Positions 1 through 8,300 of a stretch of 49,342 nucleotides of DNA are shown in pieces. The notes beneath the pieces are model-generated. The model did no database searches. It was not told the origin of the DNA and was given only the letters and a program-made list of their open reading frames with translations. The stretch is from Erysipelotrichaceae bacterium (GTDB lineage Bacteria > Bacillota_I > Bacilli_A > Erysipelotrichales > Coprobacillaceae), in contig JAGZJH010000015.1 in the NCBI GenBank assembly GCA_018365815.1, positions 1 to 49,342 of the forward strand. Reading direction: 5' to 3'. Numbering within the stretch: the stretch's first letter is position 1; the number at the start of each line of letters is the position of its first letter. A program made the position numbers and the translations under genes.

Positions 1-41
1 GCTGTGATAGATAAACTATAAATGTTAATAGGAGGATAATT

Positions 42-182
42 ATGGAAAAAATATTTCGTCTTAAAGAAGATATGTTTTGTCACTTAAAAGTATTTAATTC
101 TCCACGTGGACATACATTTAAATATGGATGTGAGCACTTAATTGCGGCTTTTTCATGCCCTGCTTCAGCTAGTCTTTTTTGA
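42..182 (+). CDS. Small hypothetical protein (46 aa)
   Basis: A 46-codon reading frame starts at an ATG six bases after a clean GGAGG site and ends in TGA. The product has no motif I recognise; it contains three cysteines and ends CPASASLF. Its last codons overlap the left arm of a strong terminator hairpin, so the C-terminus is dictated by the terminator sequence. It may be a short leader peptide or the remnant of a larger gene. The first 21 bases of the window read AVIDKL then a stop in one frame and could be the tail of a preceding gene, but that is too short to judge. Confidence 0.35.
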   Translation: MEKIFRLKEDMFCHLKVFNSPRGHTFKYGCEHLIAAFSCPASASLF

Positions 183-212
183 CAAAGCTGTGCAGGGCTT
201 TTTTGTTTTTTT
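157..212 (+). terminator. Rho-independent terminator
   Basis: GCCCTGC at 157-163 pairs perfectly with GCAGGGC at 192-198, and AGCT at 167-170 can extend the stem with AGCT at 186-189. A long T-rich tract follows (199-212). It separates the small gene at the left edge from the immunity array. Confidence 0.8.
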
Positions 213-262
213 ACCTAAACTATCATTAAAATCTATATTATTTGTGTAAAGGAGAAAAAAGT

Positions 263-496
263 ATGAATCAAGAACAAATAACAGCCTATCTACAAGAACA
301 TTGGTATTTTATAGCATTATTTTCTGGGATTTTAATTTTAGTTGGATCAATTATGAATTGGAACTGGCTCTGCGATCCCACTGGTACACGGGATGCCCAT
401 CGACACAGCAGAGGATACCGGCGTGTGGTTTTCTTTCTCCTGGGCGTTCTCCTAATTGTGGTGAGCATTTGGGGATTTGTACTTAAATTGAAGTAG
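263..496 (+). CDS. Imm17 family immunity protein
   Basis: The 77-residue product has two hydrophobic helices (about residues 15-33 and 54-73) flanking a loop with the signature NWNWLCDPTGTRDAHR and then SRGYRRVVFFLLG. This pattern is that of Imm17, small two-helix membrane proteins found beside polymorphic toxins and thought to neutralise their cognate toxin. The start at 263 is preferred over the in-frame TTG at 242 because AAGGAGAA lies seven bases before it. GC content is clearly higher in the second half than in the first, suggesting recombination with a higher-GC homologue. No cognate toxin is visible. Family assignment is from memory of the motif. Confidence 0.8.
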   Translation: MNQEQITAYLQEHWYFIALFSGILILVGSIMNWNWLCDPTGTRDAHRHSRGYRRVVFFLLGVLLIVVSIWGFVLKLK

Positions 497-509
497 GAGG
501 ATTAAAGCC

Positions 510-712
510 ATGACCCAAGAAGAACAAATCGACTTTATCGACTGATGGAAAAACTCAATTGATTTTTCCACCAAGAGATGCACTACCTGAATAGAGATAT
601 TGCGGCAAAGACCGCATGGGAGTGTTACCTAGAGATTCGTGATTTTACATACGTAATTTTGTGGAATGACCTGCCTAAAGAGGTGCAAGATCAGTTTACG
701 AATGAGAGGTGA
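510..712 (+). pseudogene. Broken small gene in the immunity array
   Basis: A good ribosome binding site (GTAGGAGG) precedes an ATG at 510 that opens MTQEEQIDFID and then hits TGA. The reading continues one frame over as LMEKLN, a second TGA, then FFHQEMHYLNRDIAAKTAWE and onwards to a stop at 712. Coding potential after the lesions is clear and the GC content matches the following gene. I read it as a roughly 65-residue protein with one frameshift and one in-frame stop. I do not recognise the family; a small accessory or immunity protein is likely from context. Confidence 0.5.
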
Positions 713-716
713 GACA

Positions 717-1562
717 ATGATTAAAGAACGCATCCCCATCTCAGGTGATTTTGGAAGCAAGGTAAAACAACTGATAGAGTACGCCGGGTGGTACGAAGAG
801 CGCAATGTGGATATTTCTATTGCGGAGCGGTATTACGCTGATCATGGTATCCCGATGATGAAGGCCACCAAGAGGTTTTACCGCAAGTATTTCGGCCTGT
901 GCTGTGAGTGGTACCTGGCGCAGAAAAAGCTAAAATGGGCGGCTGACTTTGAGTTTGCTTTGTTTCCTTACCTGGTCAATGGGATCAAAAATCATTTGGA
1001 GGACGCCTATTTCCGGGATATGTCCGGCTGTGAGCTGGCGGAGATCGAACAGGCTGCCGGTCAGAAGTGCCAGCCCATCGGACACATCGGCTATTACTAC
1101 CCAGCAGAGGTTTGGATCTCGGAATACGGGAAACTGTATGCGAAATATGAGTATCAGGATGAGATAGAGTGCTTCCCAGATGTATTTGCCCTAATCGAAC
1201 GGGAAGTGCGGCAGTGCAAATTTGATTCCGTTGCCATGAAAACTGTTGAGGCACTAGACGGAAAAATAATGAATAAGGACTTTACTATTTGGCGCAATCA
1301 AATATTGAAGAATCCGTGTGACATTTTACCACTGAAATTTGGGATGTCACAAGATGAGATCATAGAAATCTTTGGGAATCCTGATGCCGTTTCCACTATG
1401 AGAAACGGTGGTAAGCCTTTGATTCTCAAATACCATGACATTGAACTTCATTTTGATGGAAAAGCTCATCATGGGCTCTACTTGATTTACAGCGACGATG
1501 AGATTGAATTGAGTATTACAACCGAGTACGGAGAAAGGAGAAATCACAATGAAAGCATTTGA
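717..1562 (+). CDS. SUKH-3 domain immunity protein fused to a second domain
   Basis: Residues 1-175 fit the SUKH-3 immunity family (RFYRKYFGL; PIGHIGYYYPAEVWISEYGKLY), which neutralises polymorphic and contact-dependent toxins. From about residue 185 a different domain follows (LPLKFGMSQDEIIEIFGNPD, then LKYHDIELHFDG), a compact alpha/beta module seen as a stand-alone or C-terminal unit in other immunity loci. The N-terminal part is near 50% GC and the C-terminal part much lower, with the change at about base 1255, so the protein looks like a recombination fusion. The start at 717 is chosen for GAGGTGAG just upstream; an in-frame ATG lies at 666. The 3' end overlaps the next gene by 14 bases. 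Confidence 0.75.
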   Translation: MIKERIPISGDFGSKVKQLIEYAGWYEERNVDISIAERYYADHGIPMMKATKRFYRKYFGLCCEWYLAQKKLKWAADFEFALFPYLVNGIKNHLEDAYFRDMSGCELAEIEQAAGQKCQPIGHIGYYYPAEVWISEYGKLYAKYEYQDEIECFPDVFALIEREVRQCKFDSVAMKTVEALDGKIMNKDFTIWRNQILKNPCDILPLKFGMSQDEIIEIFGNPDAVSTMRNGGKPLILKYHDIELHFDGKAHHGLYLIYSDDEIELSITTEYGERRNHNESI

Positions 1563-1875
1563 CCAAAATTATAAACTGCTGGACGAGATGTATCAGGATG
1601 ATTACTATCCTGCTTTTCTGGTGGACAAGGTAAAGGACGAGCTTCAGAGAGTCATCAACCTGTTGGAAGGCGGCGAAACCAATACCGAAGTGGTGCAGGA
1701 AACGCTGGACGAGGCAGTCTGCGGCATCAATGATCTCCAGGAAAAGTTTGATGAGAATGACAGCGAGATCGAAACTGTAGCACGGGAATGTATCGCGTCA
1801 ACCGTAGCCTATATTCTAGCATGGTTTGGTATCCCTATTGATACTGAGGAGGCAATCCGAGAACGGGACTGGTGA
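1549..1875 (+). CDS. DUF5713 family protein
   Basis: This 108-residue, largely helical acidic protein matches my memory of DUF5713: MYQDDYYPAFLVDKVKDEL near the start, then NDLQEKFDENDSEIETVARE and a C-terminal REW/RDW-like end. The family is common in immunity loci of Firmicutes; its biochemical role is unknown. The start codon lies inside the 3' end of the upstream SUKH-3 gene with GGAGAAA before it, so the two are translationally coupled. GC content is near 50%, unlike the AT-rich genes further downstream. Confidence 0.75.
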   Translation: MKAFDQNYKLLDEMYQDDYYPAFLVDKVKDELQRVINLLEGGETNTEVVQETLDEAVCGINDLQEKFDENDSEIETVARECIASTVAYILAWFGIPIDTEEAIRERDW

Positions 1876-1880
1876 TCCCT

Positions 1881-2825
1881 ATGGCAGAAAAAGAACTGGC
1901 CATTTGTGATGAGTGTGGCAGCCTTTTTTTCAAAGGCTCCTCAAAGATGATGGGGTTGTGCCCGGAATGTGCTCATATTCTCTATGGATATCTAAATTGT
2001 AATCATAATTTTAAAAATGGTCGATGTATAAATTGCTACTGGGACGGTTCAAAGACAGAATACATTAAGAAAGAAAATCAACAGGAGGAAATTGAAATGC
2101 CTACAGCAGAATGGATGAAGAAATATAATGCAATGAAAGAAAAGTTAGTTTGCAAATTTGATATAGACAAGTATTATACAGAAAGCACAATAGGAAATAT
2201 GAAAGTTGATGTACTTGATATAGGAAAGGTGTATTTTCCTACTGGAAAAATTTTTGCATGTGATCCATTAATAGAACTGGAAGATAGTTTGCCATTTATT
2301 CAAACTATTCCTGTTGGAACATATCCAATAAAAATTTGTGTAGTGCCAAGTGATGAATACGGTGATCGCTACGCTTGTGCAAAATTGGAAATTTCTAGTG
2401 AAAAGCCTATTCGATATGAGATGGGAATGGTAGGAAATGAAAATCTTGATGAAGAATTAGAGGATGATGAATATTTTGGATTTTGTGTCGATGCAGGTAT
2501 GGCATGTATTGCTGACATTCAAAATCAAACTAAATTTAAAGAATACTGGGCTCAACGATTAGAAAAAGATCTAGACATCGATCCGTATAATGACTTATTC
2601 TGTGATTTATTAGAAGAAAATGCTAAGTTATATCCAAAATATCAAAGAAGTTGTGGAGATTGGTTAAATTGGACTATTCCGAACACTGATTGTGATATTC
2701 CTATATTTGCATCTGGATGGGGCGATGGATATTATCCAGTATTCTTTGGATTTGATAAAGATAATAAAGTTTGTGCTGTATATGTATTATTCATAGACAT
2801 CGAAAATTGTTATAAAGAGCAATAA
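1881..2825 (+). CDS. DUF4241 immunity-like protein with N-terminal zinc ribbon
   Basis: Residues 1-58 hold four Cys pairs (CDEC, CPEC, a CNH segment and CINC) typical of a zinc ribbon. Residues about 85-314 form a DUF4241 domain: GKIFACDPL, PVGTYPIKI, FGFCVDAGMACIAD and GWGDGYYPVFFGFD are its hallmark blocks. DUF4241 is common in polymorphic-toxin immunity loci. An internal ATG at 2097, in frame and preceded by AGGAGG at 2083-2088, could start the DUF4241 part alone, so this looks like a former separate small gene fused to its neighbour. ATG 1881 is used here; GTG 1872 overlaps the previous stop and is an alternative. Confidence 0.8.
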   Translation: MAEKELAICDECGSLFFKGSSKMMGLCPECAHILYGYLNCNHNFKNGRCINCYWDGSKTEYIKKENQQEEIEMPTAEWMKKYNAMKEKLVCKFDIDKYYTESTIGNMKVDVLDIGKVYFPTGKIFACDPLIELEDSLPFIQTIPVGTYPIKICVVPSDEYGDRYACAKLEISSEKPIRYEMGMVGNENLDEELEDDEYFGFCVDAGMACIADIQNQTKFKEYWAQRLEKDLDIDPYNDLFCDLLEENAKLYPKYQRSCGDWLNWTIPNTDCDIPIFASGWGDGYYPVFFGFDKDNKVCAVYVLFIDIENCYKEQ

Positions 2826-2836
2826 GGAGAACAAAT

Positions 2837-3940
2837 ATGAGTTTAAAATATAAATGTCCAGAGTGTGGGACATCTTTAGGTTATGAAGGACTTTGTTGGA
2901 AGTGTAAAGCAAGACATCACAGAGAAGAAGTAAACAATTGGTCTTTACAGGAAATTGAAGAAAAGAAAAAACAAGTTATAAAAAAATTAAAAACTTTAGA
3001 TGATGAGTTTTACAAGACAGCCGAGTGGGATATATTCCATGATTTAATGACAATCGGAGTTGATTGTGGCGAGATTTCAGAAATAGCACTTGATAATAAT
3101 ATTTTTTATCCAAGTGAACTATATTATAATGCCAACGATAAAATAACAGATGAACTTATTAAAAAACTTATGGCATCAGAATCATCAGATGATGGAAATA
3201 ATCTTTTATGCTGCGTTGCCATGGCAGGAGGAAAAAAAGGTCAAGACGCATTACATGAACTTAAAGTAAATCCAAAACCTTGGAGAAAAAAACTATATGT
3301 AGATGCAGATATATATGCCGAAGAAGGTGGATGGACATTTGACAGCGAAAATAATTATATAAAACTTAATTACGATAAATGCTATTCCTTTGAAGTAAGT
3401 GATGAAAAAGATGAAAACGGTACATTCATTGGAAGGAAAAGAGGAGAAAAATGCCCCCATTGTGGCTGTGAATTAGTAGATATTCTTATTATTGACGGAA
3501 AAGATGAAAAATTTTCTTTCCTTGGTATTGACGGAATAATTACTGCAAGCTGTTGTCCTAATTGTATAACGCTAGCAGCAGATGGTATATCTAATAGATT
3601 TAGTCTAGATGGTAAAAATGAAATTTTAGAATTTGAAGGGATGGAAGAAAACTATTATAGAGATGAAGAAATTGAAAGTATGATAAATAATTATTTTGTA
3701 GTTTCTGAAAAAGAAAGATCTCTATTTTATGGAGCTTATGGTGATGATGTAAATACTATTGGTGGATATGCAAGTTGGGTACAAGATTGGGAATATAGAG
3801 AGTGTCCTGAATGTGGAAAGAAAATGAAATATCTAGCTCAAATTCATTGGGATACAATTAATGATTGTGCAGAAGGAACATTATATATAGAAATATGCCC
3901 TGACTGCAGAATTATTACTATGTTTCATCAACAGACTTGA
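2837..3940 (+). CDS. Zinc-ribbon, YwqG/DUF1963-like protein
   Basis: The 367-residue protein starts with a zinc knuckle (CPECG, then CWKCK, residues 8-23), followed by a helical stretch to about residue 150 that resembles HEAT-type repeats. A second set of cysteines (CPHCGCE and CCPNC) lies at about 200-240. The C-terminal block, with IGGYASWVQDWEYRECPECG, then LAQIHWD and YIEICPDC, resembles the DUF1963/YwqG fold, another family found among immunity proteins. An AGGAGA site lies 9 bases before the start. It continues the run of immunity-type genes on the same strand. The exact family name is uncertain. Confidence 0.55.
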   Translation: MSLKYKCPECGTSLGYEGLCWKCKARHHREEVNNWSLQEIEEKKKQVIKKLKTLDDEFYKTAEWDIFHDLMTIGVDCGEISEIALDNNIFYPSELYYNANDKITDELIKKLMASESSDDGNNLLCCVAMAGGKKGQDALHELKVNPKPWRKKLYVDADIYAEEGGWTFDSENNYIKLNYDKCYSFEVSDEKDENGTFIGRKRGEKCPHCGCELVDILIIDGKDEKFSFLGIDGIITASCCPNCITLAADGISNRFSLDGKNEILEFEGMEENYYRDEEIESMINNYFVVSEKERSLFYGAYGDDVNTIGGYASWVQDWEYRECPECGKKMKYLAQIHWDTINDCAEGTLYIEICPDCRIITMFHQQT

Positions 3941-3980
3941 TTTTAAGGGATTACATGATAATATGTAAAACTTTGATATA

Positions 3981-4196
3981 GTGACTTTTATATGCATCAT
4001 AATAGTAATTTATATGATAGTCGGTTCTATATTTTTTATCTTAAAACAAATTAAATATAATTTTAAATTTACATTAATGATTTTTATATCAGTTATATTA
4101 GGATTGGGAGTTATAGGTCTTTATAACTATAAAAAAATTTTAGTCTAGCTAGATATTGAGAATGAATATTTTAATGAAATATATGAGGAATTATAA
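3981..4196 (+). pseudogene. Remnant of a small two-helix membrane protein
   Basis: One frame from GTG 3981 encodes two strongly hydrophobic segments (FICIIIVIYMIVGSIFFIL and FTLMIFISVILGLGVIGLY), then TAG at 4146, then an acidic tail LDIENEYFNEIYEEL to TAA at 4196, two bases before the next start. There is no good ribosome binding site and no ATG. I interpret it as a membrane protein gene broken by a stop and possibly a lost 5' end. A short functional version ending at 4148 cannot be excluded. Confidence 0.35.
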
Positions 4197-4198
4197 AT

Positions 4199-4657
4199 AT
4201 GAAAGAACAAAAACTATATGAATTAGTAAATAAATATCATATTGGCACAGATTTAAATTGTGCTGAAGCTATGTTTAAGGCATGTAATGAATATTATGAA
4301 CTTAATCTTAGTGAAGAAACAAGAAAAATGTTTTCAGTCATGGGTATAGGAATGCAAACAGAACAATCATGTTGTGGAGCATTTACTGTTGCAGTAGGTA
4401 TTATTGGTTTATTAACAGCTGAAGATAAACAGATTGATGTAAAAAACACAGAAGGATATCAAATGATTGTAGCATTAACTGATTTTATGCTTGAAGCATG
4501 TGGTACATTACATTGTGTTGAATTACAGAAATTAAAAGCTAAAGATTATGAAAATCCTTGTCATGCAATTGTTGAAGTATTAGCAAAAAAATTAGAGGAT
4601 TTACTTGATTTTTATGGATATGGCATAGATTCAAAAGATAGTCATACATACGCATAA
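4199..4657 (+). CDS. C_GCAxxG_C_C family redox-type protein
   Basis: The 152-residue protein has the spaced cysteines of the C_GCAxxG_C_C family: NCAEAMFKAC at residues 19-28, SCCGAFTVAVG near 60-70, a CGTLHC motif near 101-106 and NPCHAI near 122. Members are small, presumably cytosolic proteins thought to bind a metal or take part in redox chemistry; no activity is firmly established. Here the GCA step reads GAF. It sits within the immunity array, which is unusual company. The ribosome binding site is weak (GAGGAATTATAA), compatible with translational coupling. Confidence 0.75.
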   Translation: MKEQKLYELVNKYHIGTDLNCAEAMFKACNEYYELNLSEETRKMFSVMGIGMQTEQSCCGAFTVAVGIIGLLTAEDKQIDVKNTEGYQMIVALTDFMLEACGTLHCVELQKLKAKDYENPCHAIVEVLAKKLEDLLDFYGYGIDSKDSHTYA

Positions 4658-4668
4658 AATAAGAAAAT

Positions 4669-4968
4669 ATGAAAGAATATATTAAAATTTTTTGGAATCA
4701 TGAATCGACAGAAGATCCGATAATTATTCTTTATGAGATTGATACAGATAATGAACGACTTGTTACTCGTTCTATAGATGTATTCTTAGATCGAACCACC
4801 AATAATATTGAGGATTTCTACGCAGGAGTTTTAGAAATTGTAGCAATTCCTAAGGTGGAAGAATTAAATAATGGAATCTGGGGAACTGAAATACAAGCTT
4901 GTTTGATAGATAAAGATGAATTTGATGAAACCTGGATTAATTTAACTTATAAAGGGACAATGGTATAA
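4669..4968 (+). CDS. DUF6881 domain protein
   Basis: The 99-residue protein reads YIKIFWNHESTEDPIIILYE at the start and EISKEEF-like IDKDEFDETW near the end, which matches DUF6881, small proteins commonly embedded in immunity-gene clusters. The spacing to both neighbours is short (11 and 16 bases), so it is probably part of one transcript. The function is unknown; a toxin-specific immunity role is inferred only from context. Confidence 0.7.
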   Translation: MKEYIKIFWNHESTEDPIIILYEIDTDNERLVTRSIDVFLDRTTNNIEDFYAGVLEIVAIPKVEELNNGIWGTEIQACLIDKDEFDETWINLTYKGTMV

Positions 4969-4984
4969 CTTGGAGGATTCAGTT

Positions 4985-5299
4985 ATGGATAAAGCTAAGA
5001 GAAAGGAAATTCTTAAAAAATATAAAGAAGAACAAGAACAAAAATTTTTAAATTCATTGCCAATGCCTGTTGAAAAATTTGTACAGCTTTTTGATTACTT
5101 AGATAAAGCAAATCAAGGATGTAAAGGAGATTTGCAATTAACAGTAAGATTTTTAGAAGAACATCAGTGTCCTGTTAAAGATGTGGTGGAGTGGCTTTAT
5201 AAAAACGGTGGTGGTTGTGATTGTGAAGTGTTGGCTAATGTTGAGGAACGATTTGTGGTTATGAAAATAATTCCTGAACCCGACATTGATGAAGGTTAA
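4985..5299 (+). CDS. DUF2695 domain protein
   Basis: The 104-residue protein starts with a charged helix and carries the DUF2695 block: C-x(3)-LQLTVRFLEEHQ, then VVEWLYKNGGGCDCEVLANV. The GGxCDCEVLANVE motif near residue 80 is diagnostic and may bind a metal. The start at 4985 is chosen because GGAGG lies nine bases upstream; an in-frame TTG at 4970 is less likely. The family is frequent among immunity-type genes of Firmicutes, with no known activity. Confidence 0.8.
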   Translation: MDKAKRKEILKKYKEEQEQKFLNSLPMPVEKFVQLFDYLDKANQGCKGDLQLTVRFLEEHQCPVKDVVEWLYKNGGGCDCEVLANVEERFVVMKIIPEPDIDEG

Positions 5300-5317
5300 T
5301 ATAAGGAGGAATAGCGT

Positions 5318-8300
5318 ATGTATATTGATAAGTATTGGCAAAATTATATTGGCGGAACAGATGATAGTCTAAATTTAGTATCTTTTTTAGAAGATCAGCA
5401 TAAGGAAGAAATCACTCTCAGTGAAATATTTTCGAAGATAGGTCTTGATAGACAAAATTGGAATTTTCATAAAACTGTTGAATATTTAGAATTTACTCAT
5501 TCAAATGGAGTAGAAATAGATTTTCATTTTGTGATTGATGTTATAACAGATTTAGCAGCTATTTTATTAGAATGTTATGTTAATGGTTTTGTAAATCTTA
5601 ATGATTTGGATAATTATAATACTCCGTCTCGTCATATTAGAATAGTTGCAACTTCTGAAGAACATGATGCTTTAAATAATGCACTTAAAGAGTTTGCGAA
5701 TGATCCATTTAGTTACGATTTACATGAACTTGTAGATGATAAAGATATGTTAGAAATGGCTAAAGATGTCGAAGAAATACGTAAAGAGTTGTATGAATCA
5801 AGGGGAAGCAATAGAAATTTCAATGTAAAAAAGGATGATATGAAAGATCTTTTAGATGATTGGGATGAAGCAAGTGGTTGTTTTGCTTCAAATCGTATAA
5901 TGATTGAAGGATGTGAGGTTGGTTATTGTTATAGAGAAGAACCTGATGGAGATTGGGATAGCGGATGGCGTTTCACAGCTGGTGATGAAAGTGATGATTA
6001 TATGAATGATCCCAATAATGCAGGAATATATTCATTAAATTCGGTATGTAACAATGATAATGAAATTGTTTCGCTACTTTCTACTCCGTATCCTTGTGCT
6101 TTTGAACGTGATGAAAATGGAGTGTTTTATCAGATTGAAGATGAGAAATTGGAAGATTATGATGAGGATTTAAATATGGATATTTTAGCACAATGTCAAA
6201 AGTGGTATGAAGAGGGCAAACACTATAAAATCATCGAAACACTTGAGGCTATTTCTGCCGATGATCGTACTCCTGAAATGGATAGTGAACTGGCTCGTGC
6301 CTATAATAATCTAGCAGATCCACATAAGCCAACATGCAATGAAATGCTCAAAAAAGCCATCGCTCTACTAGAGCCTCATGAGGAATACTTTAAAGACGAC
6401 CATTGCTGGAATTTTCGTATGGGTTATTCCTATTACTATCTAGATCAGGAAGGTCGTGCACTGAAATATTTTGAAAAAGCCTTAGAAGCACGTCCAAATG
6501 ATGAAGATACAAAAGAGTTTATTTGTTGGTGCAAAGAACGTATTGATTATCCTATGTTCTATGAATGTTTTAAAGATCGAACAAAGAAGGCATGGAAAGA
6601 GTTTATAAAACAGGAAAAAGAACTTCGTAAGATTATGGACGAAGATAAAAATAATGAACATGGTAAAGAATTAATCAAGAAATGTGAAGATATACTAAAC
6701 ATAGCATTTTATAGTGTTTCTTTTGAATTAGGGTATAATGGTGAAAAATATGAGCTTATTCTTACTCCTGAAGGTGATAAGATAAAATTATTTGAACTGG
6801 TTTATTTTGTGAAGCATGCTCCTAAAGAAATAGAAAATAATTGGAATATTTTAGTAGGAAGACAAGCGAATACTGATCTAGCTCTTAGAGTAGAAGGTTT
6901 TGACATTAACGGTGACGATGTTTTAGTATGGGTTGACAAAAATGATCAAGGTGTAGATTTAAGTGTTTATTGTGAAAAGACCCAAACACTTTTGAAAGAA
7001 GAAAATAGGGTGTGGTGGCTTCTTACTACTTTGACAGACTTAGTTTTGGGAGAGATTATCCATATGCGATATATCGACTCACTTAATATCTTAGATTCTA
7101 TTCAAGATAAGGAATGGATTACTCTTACAAATCTTCCAAAAAAACTTGAAGAAATTGGATTTAAACTTAGCAATGATCCTGAGTCTCTATTGGAACTATA
7201 CACTGGATATCAAATGAATCCTATTCAAGATAAAGATGCAGATTTAAGATTAGACACAATTTTTGGTTCATCTTGTTGTGTTGCTTTACTTAACGAATAT
7301 TTGTGCAATGAAGAAGATAGTATGGACATGCTACATGCAGATGGAAGTGTAGCAGGATTCTTTTATTATCCTTTATCTAGCTTTGCTAAAGATGATTCGA
7401 CACAGCAAATCTTTGATTTTCGGGATAGTTTAGAAGATTATTTACTTAATAACTGTGGTGAATCATTAACATTAATCGGTGGAGCTACAGGTTCTAATTA
7501 TGGATATGTAGATTTTATTGCATGGGACTTGAATCATGTGTTACAAACAACAAAAGAATTTTTTATTGATACTAATATTGAATGGGCTAATTTCCATGTG
7601 TTCAGAAGAAATGCAGGAAGTTTATGTCTAAAATATTCTAAAGATGAAGATGGTAATGATGATGAACATACTGATGAGTTGGACGAAACACTGACAGGTA
7701 TGGACTATATCCCTTACAATAAACAGAATTGTGATGAGTTCTATGAGCAACTTGAAAAATGGAATGATAATGATGAATATACACATTGTATTCAGGCGTT
7801 AAATGCCATACCAGAAGATTGGCGTGATTATCGCTCTGCTTATGCTCTGGCAAGAGCATTAGAAAATTACGCAATCATTGGTGATCATAATGAAGGAACT
7901 CCTAGATACAAAGGAGATGAAGCACTTTTAAGAGCCATTGATGTTTTAGAGAGTGTTCATGAAGAAGGACATAACAAATCAGAATGGAATATGAGAATGG
8001 CATATGCTTATCAATATCTTTATGGGCAAGAAGAAAAAGCAATAGAATACGCTAAACGTTGGTCTGAACTTGATCCACAGGATGAAGATGCAATATTAGT
8101 TATTCGAGAATGTGAACAAAAAATAAAAAATAGAACGCATACATCTAAAAAAATAAAGAAAGTAAAAAGAACTTTAAGCGACGTCCCTTTTGAAAATTTT
8201 GACTTCACTAACTTTTGGGATGATAGTGACTATGCACTAAAAGAATATGTAAGTAATTCCCCATCAAATGAACTTATTGAAAGTATCGAAGAACAATTAG

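Noticed and set aside
3941..4198. An intact membrane protein gene between the YwqG-like and C_GCAxxG genes
   Set aside because: There is no ATG or ribosome site and TAG at 4146 interrupts the frame, so it is listed as a remnant.
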